Shown here in pieces: positions 37,801-49,206 of a DNA stretch of 64,000 nucleotides. Positions within the stretch are counted from its first letter, which is position 1. Each line of letters starts with the position of its first letter. A program made the position numbers and the translations under genes. Source of the stretch: Siphonodentalium dalli (taxonomy: Eukaryota > Mollusca > Scaphopoda > Gadilida > Siphonodentaliidae); contig CP136063.1 of NCBI GenBank assembly GCA_032622095.1, positions 219,931,982 through 219,995,981 on the forward strand, in the 5' to 3' direction. The notes beneath the pieces are model-generated. The model ran no database searches. It worked only from the letters and a program-made list of their open reading frames with translations, and had not been told where the DNA came from.

Positions 37801-38067
37801 AAAAATCCCGACTTACCACTGGATTTGATATGGCGGGTCACAATTATTCTCTAACATACATCATGGCGGATGCGAAAACTAAACGTCATTTAAAATGATA
37901 TTTCAAAACCTGTGGCCCTTCAGAACTTTTTTGGTGAGAACCTGACCTCATTAACGTTCCTGATTTGCTGATGAATGTAGGTTAATTCAGTCTTACACAT
38001 ATGAACAAGACGCAGTCCAGAATTATATTTGGCATCTATCAATGTTTTTTATTTCTGTCTCATCTAG

Positions 38068-38202
38068 CAACGGCATCGGAGCGATGCATCAGTTAACAAT
38101 CGTAAGACGATTGTTCTGCGGGGCGGAAAACTCGTCGAGGAACACTGGCATAAGGTGACAATAGGAGACATAATCAAAATGGACAACAACCAATTTGTTG
38201 CG
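38068..38202 (+). CDS. ATP8B: P4-ATPase exon 4: after M2, start of actuator domain
   Basis: 135 bp, phase 0 at both ends, acceptor ttctgtctcatctag, donor GTGAGT. Reads QRHRSDASVNNRKTIVLRGG, then KLVEEHWHKVTIGDIIKMDN, NQFVA. The pattern RH.SD..VNNR followed by W..V.VGDII and N..FVAAD is typical of the segment that links M2 to the actuator domain in ATP8B proteins. It accepts either exon 3a or 3b upstream without a frame change. Confidence 0.96.
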
Positions 38203-38434
38203 GTGAGTAGATGCAATATAACCCATTTAATCACAGTACAATTGGCCGCATATAATTTCCGTTTAATTAGAGTACAATTGGCCGTGTATAATGTCCATTT
38301 TGTGTAGAAATTTGTCCTAGATATGGCTTTCTAGGACTTTCAATTAGGAATTAATGAGTTTTTTTTTACTGTGTTTTTGATTCAGTATATAATTTACAGG
38401 GGCTTTATATGTTTTATGCTTGGATACCCTTTCA

Positions 38435-38620
38435 TTAACCCTTTAATACCCTGTGCCAGTGCATTCTCTTATATATGCAAGTCCCCCATAGAGAGCCTCG
38501 TGTATATAAGAGAATGCACTGGTTTACAAGGTCTTTATAAGAGAATGCACTGGTTTACAAGGTTAAGGTAAATATTGTTAGGCCAATGTATTCTCTTATA
38601 TATGCGAGGCTTCCTTGGCT
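38435..38620. repeat. PB2 element, truncated
   Basis: Starts TTAACCCTTTAATACCCTGTG with TATATATGCAAG hairpin arms. A short internal duplication (AGAGAATGCACTGGTTTACA) is present and the right end is missing. Confidence 0.65.
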
Positions 38621-38715
38621 TCCTAAAGTTTTGCAACTATTTTGACTTGATAATAGGCGATCGTGGGAGAAAATATATATAAAAAACTAGTTGGTTGGTT
38701 ATGTTCGATGCTTTG

Positions 38716-38890
38716 TTAACCCTTTCAGTGCCAAGTCCGATTTTTGTATCAAACCATATACCCTTTGCCAATGCATTCTCTTATATAGGTCGCCTTGCAT
38801 ATATAAGAGAATGCATTGGCCTAACAATTTTTCATCATTTGTTATTATTTTTTTACAATTTTAATAATTTTTTCTTATATTCTTTAAGAG
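38716..38890. repeat. PB3/PB1 hybrid element, left part
   Basis: Starts TTAACCCTTTCAGTGCCAAG, carries a shortened TATATATGCGAG hairpin and ends at TTCTTTAA 48 bp before the exon 5 acceptor. Matches the inverted right half of the 28489-28972 element. Confidence 0.7.
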
Positions 38891-38938
38891 TGAGGTGGTA
38901 TGTTGCCCTTGTTAATTCTTGTTGGTTTGTTTTTGTAG

Positions 38939-39009
38939 GCTGATCTGTTTCTGCTGTCCACGAGTGAACCCAACAGCTTGTGTTACATCGAGACTGCAGA
39001 GCTGGATGG
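38939..39009 (+). CDS. ATP8B: P4-ATPase exon 5: actuator domain, ELDG of DGET
   Basis: 71 bp, acceptor ttgtttttgtag, donor GTAAGT. Reads ADLFLLSTSEPNSLCYIETA, then ELDG with the last codon split. AD..LLS.SEP..LCY.ETAELDG is one of the best P4-ATPase signatures. The DGET loop that dephosphorylates the phospho-intermediate is divided between this exon and the next. Confidence 0.97.
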
Positions 39010-39033
39010 GTAAGTAGCATAAACAATTAGGCA

Positions 39034-39287
39034 CAAGCCTTGAAATAGTGTGTCTGTCATTTGCAGAATGAGGTCCCCAGAGGGTTAATTTAGTGATGCT
39101 ACCCCACATAGCGGGCTAGCATCACCAAATTCACCCTCTGGGAACCTCATTCTGCTGAGGTGTAAGCAGAATGAGGTCCCCAGAGGGTGAACTTGGTGAT
39201 GCTAGCCCACTATGTGAGGTAGTATCACTAAATTCACCCTCTGGGGACCTCATTCTGCAAATGACAGACACACTATTTCAAGGCTTG
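39034..39287. repeat. FB5 fold-back element, perfect ends
   Basis: 254 bp. CAAGCCTTGAAATAGTGTGT at the left is exactly inverted at the right, and two hairpins built on the CCAGAGGGTGAA arm stand back to back. It begins 24 bp after the exon 5 donor. Confidence 0.9.
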
Positions 39288-39354
39288 ATCAGGCAATATT
39301 ATTACTAATATTAAATCATTTAATCATAAGCTGTCAATGCACGGAATACTGTAA

Positions 39355-39720
39355 AACATACCATAGTATGGTACGCATAGTGTCAATGTCTGCATTGACC
39401 ACTCGTCATCCGTCCATCCGTCTGTAGACACTTTAAGCATGGTGTGATAACTCAAAAAATTTCAATTCCTATCGGAACCAAATTTTGTAAATGAGCTTCT
39501 CAGTTCAAGTTCGATTATGGGTTTGATCTGAGTTATTTTTATGGAGTTATGGTCCTTTTTCGACTTAGAATTAATGCATACTGTGATAACTAAAAAAAAA
39601 TTATCTGATCGAAACCAAATTTGGTATGTGAGTTTCTCAGTCCAATATATAGATCGCATTCGAATATGGGTTTGATCAAATTTTTTTCAATTGAGTTATG
39701 GCCCTTTTATGAAAAAAAAA
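39355..39720. repeat. 'GAGTTATGGCCC' dispersed repeat
   Basis: Begins CATACCATAGTATGGTACGC, then GTCAATGTCTGCATTGACCA and CGTCCATCCGTCTGTAGACA. Two blocks with ACCAAATTT, CGAATATGGGTTTGAT and GAGTTATGG follow. Related copies lie at 40311, 49090, 50185 and 51400. Confidence 0.75.
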
Positions 39721-40310
39721 CAGTTTTTTTGTATAGATTGAACTCCTTGCTCAATTTAACCAATAACAAAAAAATAAATAAAAGATTTGTTTTTTTTTAC
39801 TTTTGTAATAAAAAAAAGATTTAAATTAAAAAAAAAAATTATTGACACTTTCGTTTATTTTCATCTAGATATCCAGTTCTTACATCTGCTATCTTTATAA
39901 TTGTCTGAGTGATCCCAACAATTCTGTGTGCACTGGACTTTTATAACATAACCTACCCAGGACTAATGTAAAATTCCTAAAAATCCACATGTTAAAAGAG
40001 CAATGACTCCCAGGGGGCTAGTAAAATATTTGTTTATCAGATACCACCTGTTAAACTCTCCCATGTATTATGGTGCTCATTTATCAACTATGACAGGTTA
40101 AGGCTAGCATACATTATTAGCCCAACAGTATTTTAAATATATGCATTGTGCTCCTATGTACATGTATCTGATTCCATCATATAACCACCCCTTGTCAAGT
40201 TTTCTTGCTAATTTACTATTATGTTTTTGGGGCTGCTGAATTGCTGTTGGCAGTGCAAACTGATGCTGTTGAGAAAAATTTATGCTACTTTTATGTGTAC
40301 TCTACATTAG

Positions 40311-40500
40311 TGTTGACATCCGGATTGACCACTCGTTGATCGTCAATGTACGTCTGTAGACATTTTACACATGGTGCGATAACTCAAACTATCTGATCAG
40401 TACCAAATGTTGTATATAAGGTTCTCAACTCAAAATATAGATTGAGTTAAAATATGGGTTTGATCTGATTATTTTTATGGAGTTATGGTCCAGGTTTATG
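40311..40500. repeat. 'GAGTTATGGCCC' dispersed repeat, short copy
   Basis: Contains GTTGACATCCGGATTGACCA, GTCTGTAGACATTTTACACA, ATATGGGTTTGATCTGATTA and GAGTTATGG in family order. Confidence 0.7.
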
Positions 40501-40877
40501 ATAAAGCACCTCTCACCCCCTATTGTTTTTGCTATTGATCAGTTGATCTATTTGTAAATATTAACCTCTTTTACCCATTCCATGTCATTTAACCTTTTCC
40601 ATTATTATGTAACTATATTATTTTGATATCTCACATGGCAAATTGCAACAACAAAAATAGACTCTTAGACCCAATGGGAAGGTCCCACCTCTAGTTGCAA
40701 ATGTTCTATAATTGTGCAGTGAAAATTCTTGTAATTTATTATTTATTATTATACAAGATTTGATAATGTGTAATAAATCACACACTTCACACTAATAATA
40801 AAATTGATACTGTATAATAAATTATAATCTTCACACTGAATAATAAGATTTGATACTGAATTATGTTCTCTTCATAG

Positions 40878-40960
40878 GGAAACGAACTTGAAGGTTCGCC
40901 AAGCCATTCCAGACACAGCAAAAATGGAATCAGACTTACAACAGTTTGCCAGTTTTGATG
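40878..40960 (+). CDS. ATP8B: P4-ATPase exon 6: actuator domain, ETN of DGETN
   Basis: 83 bp, acceptor gttctcttcatag, donor GTAAGC. It completes the split glycine and reads ETNLKVRQAIPDTAKMESDL, then QQFASFDG (last codon split). ETN.K.R.A.. and L..F.G fit the actuator domain of ATP8B. The intron just upstream contains a local repeat, with CTTCACAC units about 44 bp apart from 40785 on and the acceptor itself reading CTTCATAG. Confidence 0.96.
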
Positions 40961-41179
40961 GTAAGCATTATTCATTATTCATTAGGCCAAATAGAAAATA
41001 TTATTTGAGCTTCAGACACCGCCGCATTGAAATAAATGGCTCGTATTGGATGTTTTATTTAGATTTTTGATATTATGACCAAAACAAAGTTTAAATATTT
41101 TTTTATTTTTTTTTCATTATTTTGTTATGTATTTACCAGCATGTCCATATGTATTGAGCATTAATTATACCCCATTTAA

Positions 41180-42015
41180 AAAAAAAAAAGGGGGGTATAC
41201 TGTTTTGCACCTGTCCGTCCGTCCGTACGTCCGTCCGTTCGTCCGATGTCTGTTCATGTCATAACTTGAACAATTGTGCTCGGATCTCAATGAAATCAGG
41301 TATGGATGTTCACTACTATGAGGACATTAAATAGAGGGTTCCATCGTTTTGTTCGGATTTTTCATTCTAGAGTTATTCATCTTTGTTTATCTGGAAATGT
41401 TGAATTTTTGGTACATCTGGTGTCTGTTCATGTCGTAACTTCAACAGTTGTGCTGGGATCTCAATGAAATTTGGTATGGATGTTCACTACTATGAGGACA
41501 TTAAAAAGAGGGTTCCATCGTTTTGTTCGGATTTTCCATTCTAGAGTTATACATCTTTGTTTATCTGGAAATGTTGGCTTTTTGGTCCGTCTGGTGTCTG
41601 TTCATGTCGTAACTTCAACAGTTGTGCTGGGATCTCAATGAAATTTGGTATGGATGTTCACCACTGTGAGGACATTCAATAGAGGGTTCCATTGTTCTGT
41701 TTGGCTTTTCCATTCTAGAGTTATTCAAGTTTGTTTATCTGGACATGTTGGCTGTTTGGTCCATCCGATGTCTGTTCAGGTCATAACTTGAACAGTAATG
41801 CTCGGATCTCAATGAAATTTTTTATGGATGTTCACCACTATGAGGACATTTAATGGCACATTCAATTGTTTTGTTTTGTTTTTTTGTGCTATAGTTATTC
41901 ATCTTCGTTTATATGAAAATGCTGATTTTTGGGTCCATCTGTCTGAGTATAGCAGTCATAAGTTATAGATATGCCCACACTGGGGGGTATGTACCGGACG
42001 ACAGTCCATCTCTTG
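41180..42015. repeat. 160-bp-unit dispersed element with TCCG/CGTC start
   Basis: Starts GGGGGGTATACTGTTTTGCA, then (CGTC)n-like bases, then about five units of roughly 160 bp with TGTCTGTTCATGTCGTAACT, GATCTCAATGAAATTTGGTA and ATTCTAGAGTTATTCATC. Ends GGGGGGTATGTACCGGACGA. The form is like repeats common in marine invertebrates; no ORF. Confidence 0.8.
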
Positions 42016-42389
42016 TTGCAACATACATACATGAACTCTTTAACATATCTCTGTGACTGATAGATTGATAGATGTATACACATAGTGACATAGAACTACA
42101 TTGAAGAAATTAATAATGAGTAATAATGAGTAAGGTCTAGTAATAGTCAGAATGTAGAGGGAACTTTGTTTTGCATATATACTCATTTAATCTGATATAA
42201 AAATTACATTGTGCTACTAGTATATGACATAGAGATTACCAATAATGTTGTAATGCTTCTGACTATTCACAATTGTTATTGTTGTCTATAAATTGACACC
42301 TCTCCATTATAACATGTGATCCTAAATTTCCTCCAGTGCCTACCAATTGTTCTTGAGTTACAATAAGTACACCAGACTATGATGATCAG

Positions 42390-42502
42390 CCTAAGCAGAA
42401 TGAGGTCCCCAGAGGGTGAATTTAGTGATGCAGCCCACTGTGCGGGGTAGCATCACTAAATTCATCCTCAAGGGAACCTCATTCTGAAAATGTCAAGGCT
42501 TG
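42390..42502. repeat. FB5 element, single hairpin
   Basis: CCTAAGCAGAATGAGGTCCC and its inverse around AGTGATGCAGCCCACTGTGC, ending TGTCAAGGCTTG. Only the right hairpin of the family is present. Confidence 0.75.
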
Positions 42503-42735
42503 TTCGATTTCATAACAAATTTTCTTTTAAAAAACAGCAACAAAGATATCTATCATTGCATTTTATCTACTTAATTTTTTGAGCTTTTTATGACAATTGA
42601 CTTTTCAAACAATTTATGTAATCGAAATATATAGGAGATGAAATTTAAAGTGATTTTACCAGTTCATCTTTTTAGTCATTTGAAAAATGATTACAATTTT
42701 GGTGGCATATCATTTCATTTTGCCTTAATTTTTAG

Positions 42736-42983
42736 CTGAAATCATTGCCGAAAAGCCAAACAACAGACTCAGCAAATTCGAAGGAACAATGAAATGGAAC
42801 AACAAGACATACTCTATAGATAACGAGAAGATTCTATTACGTGGTTGCGTGCTCAGAAACACCCAATGGTGTTATGGCGTTGTTATCTTCGCTGGAAGAG
42901 ATACCAAATTAATGATGAACAGTGGCCAAACAAAATTCAAGAGAACGCATATAGATCGACTTCTTAACGTACTGGTGATTGGT
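42736..42983 (+). CDS. ATP8B: P4-ATPase exon 7: rest of actuator domain to M3 border
   Basis: 248 bp, acceptor ccttaatttttag, donor GTAAGT. Reads (G/A)EIIAEKPNNRLSKFEGTM, then KWNNKTYSIDNEKILLRGCV, LRNTQWCYGVVIFAGRDTKL, MMNSGQTKFKRTHIDRLLNV, LVIG. PNN.L.KF.GT, LLRGC.LRNT.W, VIFAG.DTKLM.NSG and KRT.IDRL.N are diagnostic of P4-ATPases. Its end and donor are repeated in tandem downstream. Reading past the first donor meets a stop at about 43020, so the first donor is the productive one. Confidence 0.97.
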
Positions 42984-43115
42984 GTAAGTATAAACTCGAT
43001 GACATGTAGATCGACTTCTTAACGTACTGGTGATTGGTGTAAGTATAAACTCGATGACATATAGATCGACTTCTTAACGTACTGGTGATTGGTGTAAGTA
43101 TAAACTCGATGACAT
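42948..43115 (+). repeat. 55-bp tandem triplication of exon 7 donor border
   Basis: The block ATAGATCGACTTCTTAACGT...GGT-GTAAGTATAAACTCGATG occurs with TTCTTAACGT at 42961, 43016 and 43071, exactly 55 bp apart. A fourth partial copy lies at 44246-44287, beyond the inserted element. The copies are almost identical, so the event is recent. Each copy preserves the GTAAGT donor. Confidence 0.95.
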
Positions 43116-44240
43116 GCCTCAGCTCACAAGGCGACTCGGGCGTGATTGTCGCCTTACTGTCGCTGACTTCGCCCTATCGTCGCTCTAAGGCGAAATCGAA
43201 GTCGCCTTCAATTTTAGGGGGATTTTTTTTTTTTTTTTTTTCCTTAATTTTTTTTCTAGTTTTTTTTCCGGACATGTCTGGACATGTCCGTATATAGATG
43301 AATTGTGGCGGCCATCCCAAAAAGAAACAGACGATGCAGAGCCAAAGACCCAAGTGTTTAAAATAAAAAAATAAAATATGACCTATTGTTTTGTGTTGTT
43401 ATTCCGTCGCCTTTGTTCCCTTTGCGGTAATGAATGTTAATCACGAATGTTTTGACAAGCTGAAAACACGATGAGATGTTCCCATCTGTGTTGTTACTGA
43501 CCATCGTGAGTGTCACAAATAAATGTTTTAATTAACTTAAAAGACCGCCGTCCCGCTTTTCAGATATAAAACAATTACGACATTATCTATGGTATGTACC
43601 AGGCGCTTCGGAAGTTCGTTTCGGTAACGCGTCGGACTTTTTGAAGAGACCGCGTCGGACTTTTTGAAGAGACCGACTTCCGTAAATAACATAATGTCAA
43701 GTTTATTGCTTTAATCGGATTATACCAGTGATGTTGGCATTAATTAAGGGAGGCCATTAATTCATAAAAGCTTTTGCAACTCCTTTGTTAGTTAGTCCTT
43801 ATTGTTTATTTTAGCGGACACCCACATTACAGCCCTGACCAAATTAAACTTAAAAAGTTACATGCATCATGATTAAGAGTCAGACTGTACAAACGTATCT
43901 TCCAAGCTGCAGTCTAGGAAATAATACTACTTTCATTTAGTTAAAAAAGTAACTATTACTGTAACTTGATAATTGTCTTGCTTAAATGATAGCTACACAA
44001 AACATTTCCAAAAATTTTAAATGTATAATAACAATTAATTAAACTAATTTCAGATAAAGTCAATTTTTTTTAGTTTTATTGTTATTTTATCTTTTGAATT
44101 TTTTTATTGTCAGATGTTATAAAATAAAGCGATATTTGAAAATTGTCAATTTTTGGTAGTCTCCCCACCCTGAAGTCTCCCTAAATTTCCTGGAGGGAGA
44201 CTTCAAGTCTCCCTGTTCTGGACCCCTAGGCTGAGGCCTG
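43116..44240. mobile_element. 1.1-kb insertion in the exon 7 border repeat
   Basis: Lies between two units of the 55-bp repeat. TGACAT flanks both sides (43110-43115 and 44241-44246). The ends share the short inverted repeat GCCTCAGC / GCTGAGGC. Contains a T-rich stretch at 43220-43265, GTCGGACTTTTTGAAGAGAC twice in tandem near 43632-43670, and repeated GAGACTTCAAGTCTCC near the right end. No transposase ORF. Superfamily uncertain; possibly hAT-like from the CAGG(C/G) right end. Confidence 0.7.
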
Positions 44241-44286
44241 TGACATATAGATCGACTTCTTAACGTACTGGTGATTGGTGTAAGTA

Positions 44287-44542
44287 TTGCATGATGGGAG
44301 CTGCACTGGCGCAACATTAAAGACCCTGTGCCAATGCATTCTCTTCTATATACGAGTCAACCATTGGGAGCCTTGCATATTTAAGAGAATGCACTGGCTT
44401 ACAAGATCAAGGTAGATACTGTTAGGCCAATGCATTCTGTTATATGTGTGATGTGCCCTATGGGAGACTCGCATATATAAGAGAATTCATTGGCACAGGT
44501 TTTTTGCAAAAATTCAGGAAGCTTCAGTCATCAAAGGGTTAA
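44287..44542. repeat. PB2 dual-hairpin MITE
   Basis: GCATGATGGGAGCTGCACTG at the left, CTTCAGTCATCAAAGGGTTAA at the right, with diverged TATATATGCGAG hairpins. Lies directly after the fourth exon 7 border copy and shares its right TTAA with the next element. Confidence 0.75.
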
Positions 44543-45563
44543 AGGTACTCAATCTGATTAAACACCTCTAAATTACTATTTCTTTGGTTTTGGGGTAAAA
44601 AATATTTGAATCGAGTCGAGGAACCACCCATCAAAGCTCAAAGTAATCAGATATTGATTTATGAAGTTTGTTATTTCAATTGTTTGTGGCCCAGAAACAC
44701 TGTCAAATGGATGGTCTCGGTCAAAATTACGGATGAAGATGGATAACTCTAAAAACAAGTGGTAATACGGCTAAATTTTGTAAATACTCAAGTGATAATA
44801 CGGCCATATTTCATTGAGCACAGGGTCCGCGCTGGACTGAAATTTACTTTTGCCAAATAATTTGCCAAATGAAAATATTTTTTGCCAAATTATTTTAGCA
44901 TTTGCCAAATGCTATCCCTGATAGTACCATTTTCTGCAACCTTAAGTCTTTTGTTTCGACACTCGCGGTTTGTAGGACTTTTGATATCCATAGAAAAGCA
45001 GTTAGTTAATAATTAATTATACTCGCATCTCTATTGTGGTTTATCAAAAAACAATAAGCCGATCATCAAACAATACACTGCTAGAAGGGTTGCTTCAACA
45101 GAAGGGCACATCACAGGAGGATTAGCTATGTAAACACCACCACATTAAATACTAGTAATCACGCCAGCCATCCGTAATAATGCTATGAGATTAGCTGCAT
45201 CTTAATAGAGGTGTAAACTTTTCATAAACCTTATAAAACACCCACTAATATAATTATGTTGTAACAGTTTCCTAAAACGAATGGTATTGATTGACCAATA
45301 TTGTTCAACTTTCTTGAGGAATTAAAAAGTGACTTGCCAAAACTTTTGCCAAATGAAAATATTTTTTGCCAAATGTGAATTATTTTTGCCATTGGCAAAT
45401 TTGGCAAGTGGCAGCGCGAACCCTGATTGAGCATAATGCTGATAAATAACACGTTTTGTGAAATCTGATACCATAGTTGACAGTGGTTAGCATTATTTTG
45501 TTGCAATTAATCGATTGTCTCTTGATGATATGGGGACCCTCTGATCGGATTGAGTACCTTTAA
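44539..45563. repeat. PB4 TTAA-flanked element with a nested hAT-like insertion
   Basis: TTAAAGGTACTCAATCTGAT at the left and GATCGGATTGAGTACCTTTAA at the right. Internal blocks match the 18823-19281 copy in reverse. Interrupted at 44821-45425. Confidence 0.85.
44821..45425. mobile_element. hAT-like element with 8-bp target duplication
   Basis: Ends CAGGGTCCGCGCTGG and (inverted) CAGGGTTCGCGCTGC, flanked by direct repeats ATTGAGCA on both sides. Sub-terminal TTTGCCAAAT repeats occur at both ends. 605 bp, non-coding. Confidence 0.9.
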
Positions 45564-45852
45564 ACTAATAGCTTTCTCCTAGGGTCCTGCTAAAATTCAA
45601 TGTTTGATTCGTTATTCGATTCGGTCTCAATATTGGATTCGAAATCGTTCGAATATTTCAAAGATGGCTGCTAGCTATTGTAACTGATGTTCCTCAATTC
45701 TCAGTTCATATTTCAGACACATTTCACCCAATTCAGAAAATGATTACAGGTACAGTCTGGTCGGGAATTGTGAAATAATTTCCTTAAACGCTAAAGAACA
45801 TCTTAATTATAAAGTACACAATAAACAGTGCAACAATTCCAGAAATGAACCA

Positions 45853-46088
45853 CCACCATACAGAGCCCCAGACAAACATGAGCAGACGACAACCTTCTAT
45901 ATGCTTCTATATATGTGTGGGGCTCCCTGCAGGGTAATGGATGTTTTTTATTTTATGTCCTAAAAATTGTAAGAAACATTTATTTTAAAAAAATGATAAA
46001 AAATTGTTAGGCCAATGCATTCTCTTATATATGCGAGGCGACCTATGGTCGACTCGCATATATAAGAGAATGCATTGGCACAGGGTTA
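45853..46088. repeat. TATATATGCGAG hairpin plus shared foreign segment
   Basis: CAGAGCCCCAGACAAACATG, the GTGTGGGGCTCCCTGCAGGG block and one PB1-type hairpin. Nearly the same 215 bp as 37582-37799. Confidence 0.8.
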
Positions 46089-46630
46089 AAAAGTTATAGG
46101 CTTCCAATGGCGAACTGGAATAATTCATTCAGTTGGACAAGTGCGATTCACAACCACTTACTCCACCTATACTGCATTGATATAACGACAAATTATCGTG
46201 GTCTCATTGGGACGTTATGACCTACATATGGATGCGATATGTATTTACACACAAAATGACAGCCATGTCCTATTCTTTAATTTGCAAACTACTTGATCTA
46301 AAAATAAAGTTGTTCGGAGTTCCGTGACATAGATTATGTTTTCCGAGGGCATTATTTCCCCATTCGACAAACCTTGTCGGTCTCTGTACTGTTTACTGTC
46401 ATACTTTGCCATTAGGTCAAGGTCGAGGAGTTCAAGCACACATCTGTTGGCACAAGAGTGTTCGAAAGCTTATATAGTGAGAAAGCCATCAAGCATCGTT
46501 TGACTACAAGAATGAGGCTATATTTTTTTTAAATCATGGTTGCAAGCATGCGGTCACTATTTCCATGAATTGTGCTCACTAAAACCAAATATTCCCAATT
46601 AGAAACTACCCTTAATTATATAATTTCTTG

Positions 46631-46807
46631 CAAGCCTTGAAATAGTGTGTCTGTCATTTACAGAATGAGGTTCCCAGAGGGTGAATTTAGTGATGCTACC
46701 CCGCATGGCGGGCTAGAATCACCAAATTCACCCTCTGGGAACCTCATTCTGCTGAGGTGTAAGCAGACCTCATTCTGCAAATGACAGGCACACTATTTCA
46801 AGGCTTG
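46631..46807. repeat. FB5 fold-back element, internally deleted
   Basis: Perfect CAAGCCTTGAAATAGTGTGT ends as in 39034-39287, but only the left hairpin is complete; most of the right one is deleted. Confidence 0.85.
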
Positions 46808-46995
46808 ATTATGTTTGATTCGATATTCGATTTGATTCACCTGAACAGTGTGAGTCACTTTAAAGTAAGGTCATATGCTGATGTAATTACAATATATAAA
46901 TACAACAGTGCTCAATCACCAACTATTCAGCATTGTTGTATATATTTAAAAATTGTAATCACATCAGTAAATGACTCTACTTTGAAGCGACTTTC

Positions 46996-47226
46996 ACATA
47001 GGTCGTCTCACATATATATGAGTTTGCATTGGCCTAACAAATTTTATATCATTTTCTATAATTGTTAAAAAATGTAAGAAAAAAATGAAAAGAATTATAA
47101 AAAATGATAATCTTTTTTAAAGAATATAAGAAAAATTGATAAAAACATTTTGTTAGGCCAATGCATTCTCTTGTATAGGCGACCTATGGTCGTCTCGCAT
47201 ATATAAGAGAATGAATTGGCACAGGG
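46996..47226. repeat. PB1/PB2-type hairpin pair, truncated
   Basis: A diverged left hairpin arm (CACATAGGTCGTCTCACATA), an A-rich linker and a right hairpin ending GCACAGGGT. Ends 77 bp before the exon 8 acceptor. Confidence 0.7.
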
Positions 47227-47303
47227 TCTTGGTGAACGGAAACAAAATGTTCACAGGACCCCACTTTCTGAAGTTTATAGACTTTCTCCGCTTTCTATTA
47301 CAG

Positions 47304-47515
47304 ATTTTCATCTTCCTGGCGAGCATGTGTTTGATCTGTACGGTAGCATGCGGTGTCTGGGAGACCCTCACCGGCTACGACTTCCAGAGTTACCTCCCAT
47401 GGGCATATTTCATCTCTGATTCGAAATCGATGGGTTCGACGCAGATAGCCTCCATGGTGTTTCTGTCGTATATTATCATACTCAATACAGTCGTTCCAAT
47501 ATCTCTCTATGTGAG
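47304..47515 (+). CDS. ATP8B: P4-ATPase exon 8: M3, luminal loop and M4 with PISL
   Basis: 212 bp, acceptor cgctttctattacag, donor GTAAGT. Reads IFIFLASMCLICTVACGVWE (M3), TLTGYDFQSYLPWAYFISDS (luminal loop), then KSMGSTQIASMVFLSYIIIL (start of M4), NTVVPISLYV and a split codon. The PISL motif in M4 replaces the ion-site acidic residue of other P-type ATPases and is the hallmark of lipid flippases. The 3' splice border lies in the codon after V. Confidence 0.98.
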
Positions 47516-47520
47516 GTAAG

Positions 47521-47885
47521 TTAACCCTTTGGCCTGGGGCCCAGCCTAGAGGGTGACTTGGGAGACAGGGCCCAGCCCAGAGGGCGACTTGTGAGACAGG
47601 GCCCAGCCTATAGGGCGACAGGGACCCGCCAAGAGAACGACTTTGGAGACAGGGACCAGCCTAGAGGGCGACTTGGGAGACAGGGCCCAGCCCAGAGGGC
47701 GACTTGTGAGACAGGGCCCAGCCGATAGGGCGACAGGGACCCGCCAAGAGAACGACTTTGGAGACAGGGACCAGCCTAGAGGGCGACTTGGGAGACAGGG
47801 CCCAGCCTAGAGGGTGACTTGTGAGACAGGGCCCATTCTAGAGGGCGACTTGGGAGACAGGGACCAGTCTAGAGGGTGACTTGGT
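47521..47885. repeat. GC-rich minisatellite directly after exon 8 donor
   Basis: Units of about 30 bp (CAGCCTAGAGGGCGACTTGG, GAGACAGGGCC) organised in a higher unit of 115 bp (GGGCCCAGCCCAGAGG at 47568 and 47683). Starts only a few bases downstream of the donor GTAAGT. Much richer in G+C than its surroundings. Confidence 0.88.
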
Positions 47886-48892
47886 TTTATGCATAAAACG
47901 AGAGTCGCACAGCAACAGCATTTATCCCATCATGTCATTAAGACCTAACAGCTATAAGAGACATGTGTGGGAGATTTTTGATAAAGCTAAGAATAGAACC
48001 AATACAAGATCATGTGCCTGATTGTGTCGCTAAATTTACATCCAATGGAACACGCGGATCAATATACAAATTCCATTGGTAGGATTAGCTGGCAGTATTA
48101 TATGACCATTAATAATATTTAATCTTGCAACATCTGCCCAATAACTTATTTACAATGTTACCATGAAACCACAGTAGTATCAAGGTGATATATAACCATG
48201 ATGCTTATCATATTCAGCAAGTCGAGAGAGGGGAACTATATTGTCAAAGGGACTTAACCAAGTTGTTACAGGGCCAAGGTCTTTTCGCAAGATTCAAAAT
48301 TCGAGAAAGTAGGTTTTGTTTGAATCCCAACCCCCTATTCCCCTTTCTTTTCCTTTTTTTAAAATTATGTTTGGAATTCGCATGCCCCTGATATGGAAGA
48401 CATCACTAACCAGGTGGTCTAGTGTCTCATTTCAGATCCTCTTAAGGACAGCAGTTCCCAAAGTATATTTACTGATTATAATGTTGTTTTTACTCACTCT
48501 AATTTTGTTATAAATGGGCTCTTGTGTTGCATAATACTTATTGGATCATAGAAGGGTGATGTCGCATTGTAAACTGAACGTCATCCATTGTTACTTCTCC
48601 CTAATAACAGTCCACTTCTCCCAAATATCCAAACATGGAGAAGTGACTTCTCACAATTTGAAACCTCCAGGCTGCTCCCTGCAAGTTTGGCCATTGGAAT
48701 AAAATATGTGTTCACCAGCAACTAGAGTTACTTCCCCTCACAGGCAGTTAGATCTCAATTTTGAGATGAGGGAGGGAGACAATTTATTATTTAATCAAAA
48801 TCTGTAATACATACTCCAGCAACAAACAAAATTCATTTATGAATATGCACTGTGGTCGTTATTGTTATTCCTGTGTTTCTTTATTTCTTCAG

Positions 48893-49055
48893 TGTTGAGA
48901 TGATTCGTCTGATAAATAGTTATTGGATTAATTGGGACACAAATATGTACTACAGTGTAAATGACACCCCAGCCAAGGCTCGCACCACAACGCTGAATGA
49001 AGAACTCGGTCAGATTGAGTACATTTTCTCAGACAAGACAGGAACGTTAACTCAG
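48893..49055 (+). CDS. ATP8B: P4-ATPase exon 9: end of M4 and phosphorylation site
   Basis: 163 bp, acceptor tctttatttcttcag, donor GTATGT. Reads (S)[18 protein letters not shown], then [36 protein letters not shown]. The aspartate of DKTGT is the residue phosphorylated by ATP in all P-type ATPases, and [12 protein letters not shown]...[10 protein letters not shown] is an almost invariant P4 block. Strong identification. Confidence 0.99.
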
Positions 49056-49083
49056 GTATGTCAAAGCATGAAATGTTTTTATG

Positions 49084-49152
49084 TTTACCCATACCATAGT
49101 ATGGTAAACATAGTGTCGTTGCCCGGATTGACCACTCGTCGTTAGTCCGTCC

Positions 49153-49206
<54 letters not shown>

